DNA of 48,528 nucleotides from a bacterium HR24 (GTDB taxonomy: Bacteria > Chloroflexota > Dehalococcoidia > SM23-28-2 > HRBIN24), in the NCBI GenBank assembly GCA_002898715.1, contig BEIA01000003.1:1-48528 (forward strand), written 5' to 3'. Below are positions 32,546-41,778 of this stretch, piece by piece; positions within the stretch are counted from its first letter, which is position 1, and the number at the start of each line of letters is the position of its first letter. The notes under the pieces are model-generated. The model was not told the origin of the DNA and did no database searches. It saw only the letters and a list, made by a program, of their open reading frames with translations. Made by a program: the position numbers and the translations under genes.

Positions 32546-33991
32546 CTAGACGTAGGCGTCAGGTCCCAGCTTGGCGATGGCCGAGCGCATGCGCGACGAA
32601 ACCTCCCCGCAGCCCTTGTGGGTGGGGAACACCTTGCCCGGGTTGAACGCGTCGCCGGCGCCGAAGGCCCGCTTCAGCGCGGCCATGGTGGCCAGGTCGT
32701 CGTCGGAGAACGTCCAGCGCATGTAGTCCCGCTTCTCGTAGCCGACACCGTGCTCGCCAGTGATGGAGCCTCCTGCCTCCACGCAGACGCGCAGGATCTC
32801 CTCGCCGCAGTCCAGGACGCGGCGGGCAGCCCCGGGTTCGCGCTCGTCGAACAAGATGTTGGGGTGGAGGTTGCCGTCGCCGGCGTGGAACACATTGGCC
32901 ACGTGCAGGCCGAAGTGGTCGCAAATCTCGTAGACGCGACGCATGACGTGGGGCAACCGCGTCCTGGGTACCACGCCGTCCAGAATGTAGTACGAGGGTG
33001 CGAGGCGGCCCAGGGCCCCCAGGGCGGCTTTGCGACCGGCCCACAGCCTCTCCCGCTCCTCGGGAGTGAAGCCCATGCGTATCTCGCGGGCGGCGAGCTC
33101 CGCGCAGATGCCGCGCACCGCTTCCGCCTGCTCCTCGGCCTCTTCCCGCAGCCCCTCCACTTCGATGAGGAGTACAGCGCCGGCATCGGGCGGGTATCCT
33201 GCCTGGACGTACGGCTCCACCGCCAGCATGGTGTTCCGGTCCAGCATCTCCAGGGCTGCAGGGACGATGCCATGGGCGATGACGGACGAGACGGCCTCGC
33301 AGGCCGCGTCCACGCCGTCGAAGATAGCGAGGATGGTGACGGTGGTCTCCGGCCGGGGCAGGAGGCGCAGCACCACCTTGGTGACGATGCCCAGGGTGCC
33401 TTCGGAGCCCACCACCACGCCCACCAGGTCGTAGCCGGGGGAGTCGGCAGTCTTGCCCCCCAGCCATACCAGTTCGCCCTCCGCGGTCACCAGCTCCAGT
33501 CCCAGCACATGGTTGGTGGTGGTGCCGTACCGGAGGCAGTGGGGGCCTCCGGCGTTCTCGGCCACGTTGCCGCCAATGGTGCATGCCTTCTGGCTGGACG
33601 GGTCCGGCGCATAGTACAGGCCGAAAGGAGCGGCGGCCAGGGAGACCTCCAGGTTCACCACGCCCGGCTCCACCACGGCGACGGCGTTCTCCGGGTCGAT
33701 CTCCAGGATGCGATGCAAGCGGCTGGTGGCCAGGACGATGCCGCCCTCGCAGGGGACGGCGCCTCCCGACAGCCCGGTGCCGGCGCCGCGGGGCGTCACG
33801 GGCACGCCATAGCCCCGGGCGAGCCTGACCACGGCCGCCACTTCCTCGGCCGAGCCGGGCAGGACGACCGCCTCGGGCAGGGCGCGCTCGATAGTGGCGT
33901 CATACTCGTAGACGACGAGCTCCTCCGGCCGGTGGAGGACGTATCGCGGCCCCACTATGCGCTTCAGTTCGCTGAGCAGGCGCGCGTTCAC
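32546..33991 (-). CDS. glcD: Glycolate oxidase subunit GlcD (FAD-linked oxidase)
   Basis: A 481-residue FAD-linked 2-hydroxy-acid dehydrogenase. The flavin-binding part has VTPRGAGTGLSGGAVP and TIGGNVAENAGGPHCLRYG. The C-terminal catalytic region has FHAGDGNLHPNILFD with the conserved histidines, and TGEHGVGYEKRDYM. GlcD proteins act with GlcE and GlcF, which follow directly. D-lactate dehydrogenase activity is an alternative, but the three-gene set favours glycolate. GTG at 33991 starts the protein; no Shine-Dalgarno is visible, and a -10 element nearly touches the start. Confidence 0.93.
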   Translation of the reverse strand: MNARLLSELKRIVGPRYVLHRPEELVVYEYDATIERALPEAVVLPGSAEEVAAVVRLARGYGVPVTPRGAGTGLSGGAVPCEGGIVLATSRLHRILEIDPENAVAVVEPGVVNLEVSLAAAPFGLYYAPDPSSQKACTIGGNVAENAGGPHCLRYGTTTNHVLGLELVTAEGELVWLGGKTADSPGYDLVGVVVGSEGTLGIVTKVVLRLLPRPETTVTILAIFDGVDAACEAVSSVIAHGIVPAALEMLDRNTMLAVEPYVQAGYPPDAGAVLLIEVEGLREEAEEQAEAVRGICAELAAREIRMGFTPEERERLWAGRKAALGALGRLAPSYYILDGVVPRTRLPHVMRRVYEICDHFGLHVANVFHAGDGNLHPNILFDEREPGAARRVLDCGEEILRVCVEAGGSITGEHGVGYEKRDYMRWTFSDDDLATMAALKRAFGAGDAFNPGKVFPTHKGCGEVSSRMRSAIAKLGPDAYV

Positions 33992-33997
33992 ACCCCA

Positions 33998-34003
33998 AGT
34001 CTA
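33998..34003 (-). promoter_or_regulatory. -10 element of the glc operon
   Basis: TAGACT on the minus strand ends six bases before the GTG of glcD, so transcription would begin at or near the start codon. The -35 region is weak. Confidence 0.4.
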
Positions 34004-34062
34004 TCACTGGCGTGGCAAAGGTGGATATGATGGGGCCGACTCCAAGGCGCGAGGAGGGCGAG

Positions 34063-34980
34063 ATGCAGTTCGGCGTGCACCTGCCCCAGATCGGCGTAGC
34101 CTGGCCAGGAGCGGAGATAGCGCGGTTCGCCCGGGCAGTGGAGGAGATGGGCTTCGACGCCGTGTGGGCCAGCGACCACATCGTCTTCCCGCTCAATGTG
34201 CGCTCCCGCTACCCGTATGCCGAGTCGGGCGACTTCCCCTTGTCGCCGGCGGCCCCCTGGCTGGAGGCCGTGACTACCCTGGCCTTCGTGGCCGGCGCCA
34301 CGTCCAGGGTCCTGCTGGGGACCACCGTACTGGTGCTGCCCTACCGCCCTCCGGTGCTCAATGCCAAGATGCTGGGCACGCTGCAGGTGCTGTCGGGCGG
34401 GCGGCTGGTGCTGGGGGTGGGGGCTGGCTGGATGGCAGAGGAGGCTATGGCCCTGGACATGCCGTGGGACGACCGCGGCCGCCGCACCGATGAGCACATT
34501 CAGGTGCTGCGGGTCCTGTGGGGGCAGGAAGACCCCCGCTTCGAAGGCCGGTACTATCGTGTGGCCGGTGTCCGCTGCGAGCCCCGCCCCTCCGTCATGC
34601 CTCCCATCTGGGTGGGTGGCCACGGGATGGCCTCCCTGCGCAGGGCCGCTCGCCTGGGCGACGGCTGGCATGCCGTCGGTCTTCCTCCCGATGAGCTGGC
34701 GGAGTCCTGGCGCAGGGTGCAGGACATGGCGCGGGAATGTGGCCGCGATCCCGCTGCCCTCGTTCTTTCGGTGCGCTGCCTGCTCCGCTTTCGGGACAAG
34801 CCCCGGCCCGACGACCGCCCGCTGGCCGGCACGCCCGAGCAAATAGTCCGCTGGCTGGAGGAGTACCGCCGCATCGGCGTGGGGCATGTCCTGCTGGAGC
34901 CACCGCTGAGGCCTGGCCCCGAGGTAGCCCTGTCGGTTCTGGAGCGCTTCGCCAGGGAGGTGCGGGGCCGACTGGCCTGA
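34063..34980 (+). CDS. Luciferase-like (LLM class) F420-dependent oxidoreductase
   Basis: A 305-residue TIM-barrel protein of the bacterial luciferase superfamily. It starts QFGVHLPQIG, continues with GFDAVWASDHIVFP, and has LGTTVLVLPYRPPVLNAK and GRLVLGVGAGWMAEE, typical of F420-using members such as Mer and mycobacterial FGD-like enzymes. PIWVGGHGMASLRRAARLGDGWH is the conserved late motif. The ATG at 34063 follows GAGGAGGG. F420 rather than FMN use is suggested by the cofE and npdG genes in the window. The substrate is unknown. It converges on glpK with six bases between. Confidence 0.88.
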   Translation: MQFGVHLPQIGVAWPGAEIARFARAVEEMGFDAVWASDHIVFPLNVRSRYPYAESGDFPLSPAAPWLEAVTTLAFVAGATSRVLLGTTVLVLPYRPPVLNAKMLGTLQVLSGGRLVLGVGAGWMAEEAMALDMPWDDRGRRTDEHIQVLRVLWGQEDPRFEGRYYRVAGVRCEPRPSVMPPIWVGGHGMASLRRAARLGDGWHAVGLPPDELAESWRRVQDMARECGRDPAALVLSVRCLLRFRDKPRPDDRPLAGTPEQIVRWLEEYRRIGVGHVLLEPPLRPGPEVALSVLERFAREVRGRLA

Positions 34981-34986
34981 ATCGGC

Positions 34987-36474
34987 TCAGCCCCCGTCCC
35001 GGGCCCACTCTCGGGCCCGCTCCACCGCTCGCTGCCAGCCGGCGTAAAGGCGGTCGCGCTCGGCGGGCGTCAGGGCGGGCGCGAAGCGGGCCTCCTCCCG
35101 CCACAGGCGCGCGATGTCCTCGCTGCCTTTCCACAGCCCTGCGGCTACGCCGGCCATCAGGGCCACTCCCAGGGCGGTGGTCTCCACCACCCTGGGCCGG
35201 ACCACCGGCTTGCCGAGGATGTCGGCCTGGAGCTGGAGCAGCAGGTCGTCGCGGGCTGCGCCCCCGTCCACTCGCAACTCGGGCAGCGGAAGTCCCGCGC
35301 CCGCTTCCATCGCCTCCACCACGTCCCGCGTCTGGAAGGCCATGGCCTCCAGCACAGCGCGAGCGACGTGGGCCCGATTGGTGCCCCGCGTAAGGCCGAT
35401 GATCAGGCCGCGGGCGCTGGGATCCCAGTAGGGAGAGCCCAGGCCAGCGAGGGCGGGAACGACGTACACGCCGCCGTTGTCCGGCACCTGGCGCGCCAGC
35501 GCTTCTACCTCGTCCGACGAGTCTATGATGCCCAGGCCATCGCGTAGCCACTGGACCATGGCACCAGAGATGAAGTTGGAGCCCTCCAGCGCGTAGGTCA
35601 CTTCATCGCCGAGTTGCCAGGCGACGGTGGTGATGAGCCCGGGAGCGTAGGCAGGGCTGCGACCGGCGTTCGTCAACAGGAAGGAGCCGGTGCCGTAGGT
35701 GTTCTTGGCCATTCCTGGCTGGAGGCACGCCTGCCCGAAAAGGGCAGCCTGCTGGTCGCCCAGCACCGCCAGCACGGGTATCGGGGCGCCGAAGTGCTCG
35801 GCCCTCGTCTCGCCGAAGTAGCCGCAGGACGGCAGCACCTCCGGCAACGGGGCCGCGGGGACGCCCAGGAGCGCCAGCAACTCTTCGTCCCAGCGCAGCC
35901 GCTGAATGTCGAGCATGAGGGTGCGGGAGGCGTTGGAGGGGTCAGTCGCGTGGCGGCCAGTCAGGCGGTAGACGAGCCACGAGTCCACGGTACCGAAGCG
36001 CAGTTCGCCACGGGCGGCGAGCTGTCGCCGAGATGGGTCCTGGTCCAGTAGCCAGCGCAGCTTGGTGCCCGAGAAGTAAGGGTCCAGCACCAGGCCCGTG
36101 CGCTGCCGAAAGAGAGGCTCGAGACCCTCCTCTCTGAGGCGCTGGCACATGGAGGCGGTGCGCCTGTCCTGCCAGACGATGGCGTTGGCCACGGGATGCC
36201 CGTCTCTGTCCCACAACAGCGTGGTCTCCCTCTGGTTGGCGATGCCGATGGCCGCTACCTGCCGCGGTCTCGCCCCGGCGTGAGCCAACGCTTCACGGGC
36301 GGCGGCGAGCTGCGATTGCCAGATCTCCTCCGGGTCGTGCTCCACCCAACCGGGCTGGGGGAAGTGCTGGGTGAAGGGCACCTGCGCCCAGGCCACCGGC
36401 CGGGCCTCCGAGTCGAACAGGAAGGCGCGGGAACTGGAGGTGCCCTGGTCCAGAGCCAGCACGAACTCCGCCAT
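34987..36474 (-). CDS. glpK: Glycerol kinase
   Basis: A 495-residue FGGY-family sugar kinase that makes sn-glycerol-3-phosphate. The N-terminal phosphate loop is [16 protein letters not shown]. Glycerol kinase features include [51 protein letters not shown] and [11 protein letters not shown]. The start is ATG 36474, directly behind a strong promoter with almost no leader. No glpD or glpF is adjacent. The length is that of the family. Confidence 0.96.
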   Translation of the reverse strand: MAEFVLALDQGTSSSRAFLFDSEARPVAWAQVPFTQHFPQPGWVEHDPEEIWQSQLAAAREALAHAGARPRQVAAIGIANQRETTLLWDRDGHPVANAIVWQDRRTASMCQRLREEGLEPLFRQRTGLVLDPYFSGTKLRWLLDQDPSRRQLAARGELRFGTVDSWLVYRLTGRHATDPSNASRTLMLDIQRLRWDEELLALLGVPAAPLPEVLPSCGYFGETRAEHFGAPIPVLAVLGDQQAALFGQACLQPGMAKNTYGTGSFLLTNAGRSPAYAPGLITTVAWQLGDEVTYALEGSNFISGAMVQWLRDGLGIIDSSDEVEALARQVPDNGGVYVVPALAGLGSPYWDPSARGLIIGLTRGTNRAHVARAVLEAMAFQTRDVVEAMEAGAGLPLPELRVDGGAARDDLLLQLQADILGKPVVRPRVVETTALGVALMAGVAAGLWKGSEDIARLWREEARFAPALTPAERDRLYAGWQRAVERAREWARDGG

Positions 36475-36483
36475 ACTGTCGCC

Positions 36484-36513
36484 AGCATAGGCTAGCCGCT
36501 GCGCGGGTCTCAA
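36484..36513 (-). promoter_or_regulatory. Promoter of glpK giving a leaderless transcript
   Basis: On the minus strand TTGAGA (36508-36513), an 18-base spacer and TATGCT (36484-36489) lie upstream. Only nine bases separate the -10 from the ATG at 36474, so the mRNA would start at or within a few bases of the start codon. Confidence 0.6.
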
Positions 36514-36523
36514 GGGCCAGTGC

Positions 36524-36529
36524 TACCAT
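36524..36529 (+). promoter_or_regulatory. Extended -10 element of the 36538 gene
   Basis: TGC followed by TACCAT forms an extended -10, eight bases before the ATG at 36538. This again predicts a leaderless message. It is divergent to the glpK promoter. Confidence 0.4.
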
Positions 36530-36537
36530 GCTCTGGG

Positions 36538-36840
36538 ATGGCTCTGAAGTTCCTGGAAGAGTACCTGCGTCGAGAACTGGAACGCATCGGCCGTGCCGAC
36601 CTGATGGCGGGAGCGGTAGGGGGCATCGGCTTCACCGACGACGGCTCTACCATCTACGTGCACCTGTTCCCGGGGCCCGCGGCGGCGCGGCGGCCTGGCC
36701 GCGCCTACGTCCTCGCCTGGCAGGACTACGCCGAAGACCCTTCGCAGCGACTGGACTGTTTCCGCTGGCTGGTCAGAGAGGCGAAGCTCAACATCCGCGA
36801 CCACGTACACGACATCGTGCGCTGGCTGGAAGCGCGGTGA
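36538..36840 (+). CDS. Conserved-looking hypothetical protein, 100 residues
   Basis: An unrecognised 100-residue protein. It begins with an amphipathic helix (FLEEYLRRELERIGRADLM), then beta-rich sequence (GIGFTDDGSTIYVHLFP), a short basic loop and a helical end (CFRWLVREAKLNIRDHVHDIVRWLEA). The balanced composition and codon use argue for a real gene. It has no membrane segment or metal motif. It is divergent from glpK and convergent with the NERD protein. Nothing in the sequence points to a function. Confidence 0.6.
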   Translation: MALKFLEEYLRRELERIGRADLMAGAVGGIGFTDDGSTIYVHLFPGPAAARRPGRAYVLAWQDYAEDPSQRLDCFRWLVREAKLNIRDHVHDIVRWLEAR

Positions 36841-36888
36841 GACAGGGCCAGTCCACCCGCGCTGCGGGGGCCGCGTTCCAGAGAGGCC

Positions 36889-37614
36889 TTACTTGTCCCG
36901 AAGGGCCTCGACAATGTGTCGTATGGTTCCGTCATCGAGCGCCTGCGGCAGAGAGCGGAGGTGCTCCATCGCCTGGCGTGGTCCCAGATGCCCGTAGAAT
37001 ATCGGCATCCCCAAGTCTTCTTCCGCGCTTTCGCGGGTGCGTTCCAGCTTCTGCGTCCCGACCATGATCACCAACGGCATCACCGGCGCCTCGATCCCCT
37101 CCGCGTGCAGGCGTCGGCGGATAGCGGCTGCCCCTCGGGATGCCTGATTGACAGGTGATTCCCTTTTCTGCCATTTCCTCGTGTCTGCCCGCCATACCCA
37201 GGCTTCCTTGATGCCCAGCTTTACCCAGTGCCCCCAGTGTTTGACCTCTATGGGGCAGACGCCGCCAGGTCCGATGGCCAGCAGGTCCACCTCTGCCCAG
37301 GAGTTACCATCTCTCAGGACTACAGAGCGGGAAACGGTCCACCGCCAGCCCAGGCGGCCCAGCATTTCGCCTACGCGAAGCTCGCCTGCATTGCCGCGCT
37401 GTTTTTCCATGCCGCGCGTATACCGCAGGTAGGCCCACAAGGCAGGGCGGAGCCAGGGGGCCAATGCTGAGGGTAGCCTCCCTTCTGCCCTCTGCAGCGT
37501 TTTGCGGTCGTCCTCAATGCCTATCTCATGGACAAGGCGATGAAATTCCTTACGGCTTTGAGGAGTGAGGTCGACCCGGCGCGGGACATCGAGCAGCTTG
37601 CGCACCAACTCCAT
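36889..37614 (-). CDS. NERD (nuclease-related) domain protein
   Basis: A 241-residue protein. The NERD domain (about residues 70-185) shows GNAGELRVGEML, SWAEVDLLAIGPGGVCPIEVKHW, and VNQASRGAAAIRRRL, with the D...EVK core of the restriction endonuclease-like fold. The N-terminal 65 residues are helical and lack similarity to known domains. The function of NERD proteins is mostly unknown; DNA processing is assumed from the fold. The ATG at 37614 follows GGGAGGG by five bases; GTG 37641 is an alternative. No partner helicase is present, so it stands alone. Confidence 0.8.
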   Translation of the reverse strand: MELVRKLLDVPRRVDLTPQSRKEFHRLVHEIGIEDDRKTLQRAEGRLPSALAPWLRPALWAYLRYTRGMEKQRGNAGELRVGEMLGRLGWRWTVSRSVVLRDGNSWAEVDLLAIGPGGVCPIEVKHWGHWVKLGIKEAWVWRADTRKWQKRESPVNQASRGAAAIRRRLHAEGIEAPVMPLVIMVGTQKLERTRESAEEDLGMPIFYGHLGPRQAMEHLRSLPQALDDGTIRHIVEALRDK

Positions 37615-37756
37615 CCGTGCCCTCCCTGATATGGTGACCACTAGTATGGAATCGCGCCGACTGCCCTGGCGTTACACCGGCTGGGGCGGTCAGACACACG
37701 GAGCATCGGGTGGCCGGCAGGAATTCTGGCTGGGCTTGCTTTGACTGGCCGTGCGG

Positions 37757-37762
37757 TATAAT
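37757..37762 (+). promoter_or_regulatory. -10 element of the AraC-family regulator gene
   Basis: A perfect TATAAT lies 18-27 bases before the candidate GTG starts. TTGACT (37741-37746) is only ten bases upstream, too close for a standard -35; TTGCTT (37737-37742) leaves 14. The -35 is therefore unclear. Confidence 0.45.
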
Positions 37763-37789
37763 GGCCCCACAATCCTTGAGGTGTACGGA

Positions 37790-38479
37790 GTGGCCCAGGC
37801 AGCAGCGCGAAAGCCGTACTATCCGGAAGAACTGGAGCGGCGCATCCTGAGCGCTGTCCTTTCCGGCAACCGCCCGGGCGCCGTCCGTTACCTGGATGCC
37901 TTCATGCAGAGCGTCCTGGCCGGCACCGGGCAGCTCGACCAACTACGCTCTTACGTCCTTCAGCTCCAGATCGTCCTCCTGCGTAAGTGCCGGCAGGCAG
38001 GAGTGGACACTGAAGAGCAGCTATGCCAGGCGGCGGCCTATGCCCGCGCCGTCCTGTCCGCCGGTCCGAGCGACCTGCGACGCATGACCCAGCAGCTCAT
38101 CGACGAGCTCATCGATATGGTGGTATGCCTGAAGAGCAGCGGCCGCCTGCGCACCATGGAGATGGCCTGCCGCTATATCCGAAGCAACTTCCACCGTCAC
38201 CTGCCCATGCAGGAGGTGGCAGCCATCGTCAACATGGGCTACCACTACTTCAGCCGTCTCTTCGCCCGCTACACGGGCATGACCTACCGCGATTTCCTCA
38301 TCGAGGTGCGCCTGCAGAGGGCCAAGGAGTTGCTCTCGGCCAGCGAGCTGAGCCTGGAAGAGATTGCGCGACAGGTGGGCTACAGCGATGCCAGCCACTT
38401 CAGCCGTGTTTTCAAGAGCCGTACGGGGATGAGCCCTCGGCGCTTCGCCGCCCGCCGGGGCGTGATGCCCGTGGCCTAG
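37790..38479 (+). CDS. AraC-family transcriptional regulator
   Basis: A 229-residue regulator. The C-terminal 100 residues hold the two helix-turn-helices: HLPMQEVAAIVNMGYHYFSRLF and LSLEEIARQVGYSDASHFSRVF, ending with GMSPRRF. The N-terminal 115 residues are helical and unlike the cupin domain of AraC; they resemble the linker of YesN-type regulators without the receiver. GTG at 37790 or 37781 starts the protein, with GAGGTG in between. The next genes (VOC, substrate-binding protein, hydrolase, luciferase-like) run in the same direction, so it probably controls them. Confidence 0.85.
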   Translation: MAQAAARKPYYPEELERRILSAVLSGNRPGAVRYLDAFMQSVLAGTGQLDQLRSYVLQLQIVLLRKCRQAGVDTEEQLCQAAAYARAVLSAGPSDLRRMTQQLIDELIDMVVCLKSSGRLRTMEMACRYIRSNFHRHLPMQEVAAIVNMGYHYFSRLFARYTGMTYRDFLIEVRLQRAKELLSASELSLEEIARQVGYSDASHFSRVFKSRTGMSPRRFAARRGVMPVA

Positions 38480-38602
38480 AATCGCCCCGGCGAAGGGCAA
38501 AAAGGCACAATAAAACCTGCAAGGCATGGTCATGACACCCCTCCCTGCGCCCTCTATAGCTCTATTGCAAAGGAGAGACAACCCCGCGAGGAGGGAGAGG
38601 CA

Positions 38603-39103
38603 ATGGGATTCCAGCGACCGAGCGGCTTCAACCATGTAGCTTTCCCCACCTGGGACCTGGAGGCCACTCACGAGTTCTACACCAAGGTGTTGGGCCTCCC
38701 GCTGGTGGACGCAGTGAGCGGCGTGCCCCGCACGGGCGGCACGGGCGGGCGGTTCCTGCACGTCTTTTATGCTCTGGGCGACGGTACCTGCCTGGCGTTC
38801 TTCGCCGTGGAAGGGCTGCCCAGGGAGGAGGTCATCCAGCCCGTGCCCTGGTGGGCGCGGCACATCGCCCTGGCGGTGGACAGCATGGACGAGCTGATGG
38901 AGGCCAAGAAGCGGCTCGAGGCCCACGGCGTGCAGGTGAGCGACGTCATCGACCACGAGGGCGTCTGGGAGTCCATCTATTTCCGCGACCCCAACGGCCT
39001 CCAGCTCGAGATTACCTATCAGAGCCGCGACCTGACGGAGGAGGAGGCCCGCCGCGCCCAGCAGATGCTGGAGAGCTGGCTCAAGGAGCATGCCCCTGCC
39101 TGA
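38603..39103 (+). CDS. VOC-family (glyoxalase/extradiol dioxygenase fold) protein
   Basis: A 166-residue protein with one pair of beta-alpha-beta-beta-beta units. The metal-site pattern is visible: the first histidine in FNHVAFPTWDLEATHEFYTK, the second in ARHIALAVDSMDEL and a late acid in DPNGLQLEITYQ. Family members include glyoxalase I, extradiol dioxygenases and fosfomycin-resistance proteins. The substrate is unknown. GAGGAGGGAGAGG precedes the ATG. It is the first gene of a run with a substrate-binding protein and a hydrolase, which suggests a catabolic role. Confidence 0.85.
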   Translation: MGFQRPSGFNHVAFPTWDLEATHEFYTKVLGLPLVDAVSGVPRTGGTGGRFLHVFYALGDGTCLAFFAVEGLPREEVIQPVPWWARHIALAVDSMDELMEAKKRLEAHGVQVSDVIDHEGVWESIYFRDPNGLQLEITYQSRDLTEEEARRAQQMLESWLKEHAPA

Positions 39104-39196
39104 GCGGGTGGGCCTCCCTGGATAGACCGCGGCATCGGATCGTCCACGGCACAGCGCCATAACCAGGGGGCACATATGCCCCGGGAGGAAGCTGGC

Positions 39197-40474
39197 ATGA
39201 AGAAGTGGCTGCTTTTCGCACTGGCAGGGCTGGCGCTGCTGGCTGTCGCCTGCGGCGGCGGCGGAGAGGCGACGCCTGGCGGCACGCCCCAGACGGGACT
39301 ACCGCCCGGCTGGAAACAGGTCAAGACCGACTACGGGGTAACCGACACGGAGATCCGGGTCGGGCACCGCAACATCCTGAGTGGGCCCCTGGCCGTGTTC
39401 GCCGCCGGCGCGCCCTTCCTGGAGGCATACGTGAGGAAGGTCAATGCCGAAGGCGGCATCTGCGGTCGCAACCTCCGCCTCATCGTCGAGGATCACCAGG
39501 GGAATCCGGCCCGCGCCCTGGAGGTGAGCCAGAAGCTGGTAGACCGGGACCAGGTGGTGGCCACGATAGGGGATGTGGGCACCAGCGCCGTGGCCGCCAC
39601 GCTGGACTACATGAACCAGGCTAAGGTGCCGCAACTGTTCGCCACGCTGGGCGTCGAGAGGCTCCTCGATCCCCAGAAGTACCCCTACACCATCACCTTC
39701 GTCCCCACCTTCGCCTCCGACTTCCGCATCATGGCCCGGCTCATCAACGAGCGGTTCCCCAACGCGACGGTGGCCATCCTGTACCAGAACGATGCCGCCG
39801 GGCAGGATGGGCTAGCGGGATTCAAACAAGAGTTCCGCGGGCGCATCGTGGCCGAGCAGTCCTACGAGTCCACCGCCACCGAGCTGACGTCCCAGCTCGC
39901 CAACCTGAAGGCCGCCAACCCCGACCTGCTCGTGTCCATCAGCCTGTCCATCACCTTTACGCAGCAAGTATTCCGCTACATGGCTGGCACCAACTGGCAG
40001 ACCAAGGTCTTCATGGCCTACCCCAACACTCCCTCGGGCCTGGCCAGCGCGGTGGGTGGAGGCAACGCCGAGGCCGGCTACCGGCAGATCGCCGGCGCGG
40101 TCCTGAACGTGTACGTGATGGAGGCGGCCCTTCACCGCAACACGCCCGAGTGGCGCGAACTGGAGCAGATAACCCAGCAGTACGGGGCGCCGCCGGTACA
40201 GCCCGCCACCATCTACATGGCCTCGGCGGCGCACCTTTCCGTGGAGGCGCTCAAGCGGGCCTGCGACCAGGGCGACATGACCCGCGACGGGGTGCTGCGG
40301 GCGGCCCAGACCATCCGCGACTTCCATCCCTTCAGCCTGTGGCCGGGCATCCTGGTCACGGTGGCGCCGGGCGACCCCTACACCATCGAGACGATGGTGC
40401 CGGTGGAGGTGCAGGCTGACGGCTCCCTCCGTCCCCTGAGCGACCGGCCCATCTCGGGCGAGGCCCGCAGGTAG
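39197..40474 (+). CDS. Branched-chain amino acid-type ABC substrate-binding lipoprotein, paralogue
   Basis: A 425-residue LivJ/LivK-family receptor with a lipoprotein signal and lipobox AVAC (Cys19), then a Gly-rich linker. It is close to the protein at 1251-2525 throughout, for example sharing YPYTITF, ELTSQLANL, VFRYMAG, MHRNTPE/LHRNTPE and YGAPPVQP. The start is ATG 39197 behind GGGAGGAA; the upstream ATG 39176 is less likely. There is no permease or ATPase beside it. It sits before a hydrolase and a luciferase-like enzyme, so the ligand may be the substrate of those enzymes. Confidence 0.92.
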   Translation: MKKWLLFALAGLALLAVACGGGGEATPGGTPQTGLPPGWKQVKTDYGVTDTEIRVGHRNILSGPLAVFAAGAPFLEAYVRKVNAEGGICGRNLRLIVEDHQGNPARALEVSQKLVDRDQVVATIGDVGTSAVAATLDYMNQAKVPQLFATLGVERLLDPQKYPYTITFVPTFASDFRIMARLINERFPNATVAILYQNDAAGQDGLAGFKQEFRGRIVAEQSYESTATELTSQLANLKAANPDLLVSISLSITFTQQVFRYMAGTNWQTKVFMAYPNTPSGLASAVGGGNAEAGYRQIAGAVLNVYVMEAALHRNTPEWRELEQITQQYGAPPVQPATIYMASAAHLSVEALKRACDQGDMTRDGVLRAAQTIRDFHPFSLWPGILVTVAPGDPYTIETMVPVEVQADGSLRPLSDRPISGEARR

Positions 40475-40500
40475 CTGTTCGTCCGGGAACGGGGGATGCC

Positions 40501-41751
40501 ATGAGGACTGCCTCTCGCAACCTGCTCGTCCGCCACCAGTACTACGAGACGCTGGAAGGGGTGCATCGGGAGCCGGTGGTCGTCACCGCCAGCGACGGCA
40601 TTCAGACCCTGGGCCTCCTCCACGAACCGCCCACCGGCCGCGCCAGGACGGCATTGCTGGTGATCCATCCGCGGGCCGACTTCACGCGCCACTACCTGGC
40701 GCCTCTCCTCGCCCAGCGCGGGTACGCCGTCCTTGGCCACAACAGCCGCTACGTGAACAACGACAGCGACGCCCTGCACGAGCGCATGCTGCTGGACATA
40801 GCGGCGGCGCTGCGGGAGCTGAGGGCCAGGGGTTACGAGCGGCTCGTGCTGCTCGGGAACAGCGGCGGCGGCTCCCTCACTGCCTTCTATCAGTGGCAGG
40901 CGACCACGCCCCCGGCCGAGCGCCTGACGGCGAGTCCTGCCGGAGACCCGGTGCCCCTGGCCGAGGAGGACATGCCCGTGGCCGAGGCGATGGTGCACAT
41001 TGCCGTCCACTCTGGCCAGGGCAACGTCATGCGGAGGGTCATCGACCCGGCGGTGGTGGACGAGAACGACCCCCTCCTCACCGACTCATCCGTAGATATG
41101 TACCATCCCGCCAACGGTCGGCGCCCCTGGCCCGAGCCCTCCCGGTACGACCGCGGCTGGCTGCAGGCGTACTGGCGGGCACAGGAAGAGCGCTGCCGCC
41201 GCCTCGACGTCCTGGCGCGGGCATACCTGGACGAGCACTCGGCGGCCGAGGCCGGCGACGGCGGCCCGGAGGGCCGCTACGCCCGCGAACGGCGTAGACG
41301 CCTGGCGCGGTATCTGGTCGTCTACCGCACGCTGGCCGACCCGGCCTATCTCGACCCGAGCATCGACCCTTCGGAAAGGCCCCTGGGCTCCATGTTCACG
41401 CCCGGGCTCGACCCGGTGGTGGGCAACTACGGCCCGGGCGGCCTGGGCCGCGTCCTCACACCACGTGGTTGGCTCAGCACGTGGTCGCCCTTCTCTACCA
41501 ACGCCGACCTCACCCGCAGCCTGCGCCACATCACCTGCCCTTGCCTGTTCGTGCAGGCCACCGGCGACACGGAGATACGGCCCCAGGAGTTTGCGGCCAT
41601 TGTCGCCAGCAGCGCTGCCAGCGACAAAACGGCCGTCGAGGTGCGGGGCGACCATTACCTGCTGCCCCTGGAAGGCCAGGAGGACGATCCTCGCCCCAAA
41701 GCGGCCGACATCATAGCTGACTGGCTGGCGGCGAGAGTGCCACCGCGATAG
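40501..41751 (+). CDS. Large alpha/beta hydrolase
   Basis: A 416-residue alpha/beta-hydrolase. The nucleophile elbow is GNSGGG with Ser121. The likely acid is in QATGDTEIRP (about residue 355) and the histidine is in RGDHYLLPL (about residue 385). An oxyanion-hole region LLVIHPRADFTRHYL precedes the elbow. A 200-residue insertion between elbow and acid forms a large helical lid. The substrate is unknown; an ester, lactone or amide hydrolase is likely. It follows the binding protein by 26 bases. Confidence 0.85.
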   Translation: MRTASRNLLVRHQYYETLEGVHREPVVVTASDGIQTLGLLHEPPTGRARTALLVIHPRADFTRHYLAPLLAQRGYAVLGHNSRYVNNDSDALHERMLLDIAAALRELRARGYERLVLLGNSGGGSLTAFYQWQATTPPAERLTASPAGDPVPLAEEDMPVAEAMVHIAVHSGQGNVMRRVIDPAVVDENDPLLTDSSVDMYHPANGRRPWPEPSRYDRGWLQAYWRAQEERCRRLDVLARAYLDEHSAAEAGDGGPEGRYARERRRRLARYLVVYRTLADPAYLDPSIDPSERPLGSMFTPGLDPVVGNYGPGGLGRVLTPRGWLSTWSPFSTNADLTRSLRHITCPCLFVQATGDTEIRPQEFAAIVASSAASDKTAVEVRGDHYLLPLEGQEDDPRPKAADIIADWLAARVPPR

Positions 41752-41778
41752 GGGCAGGTAGGAGGAGCGACAGCGGAC

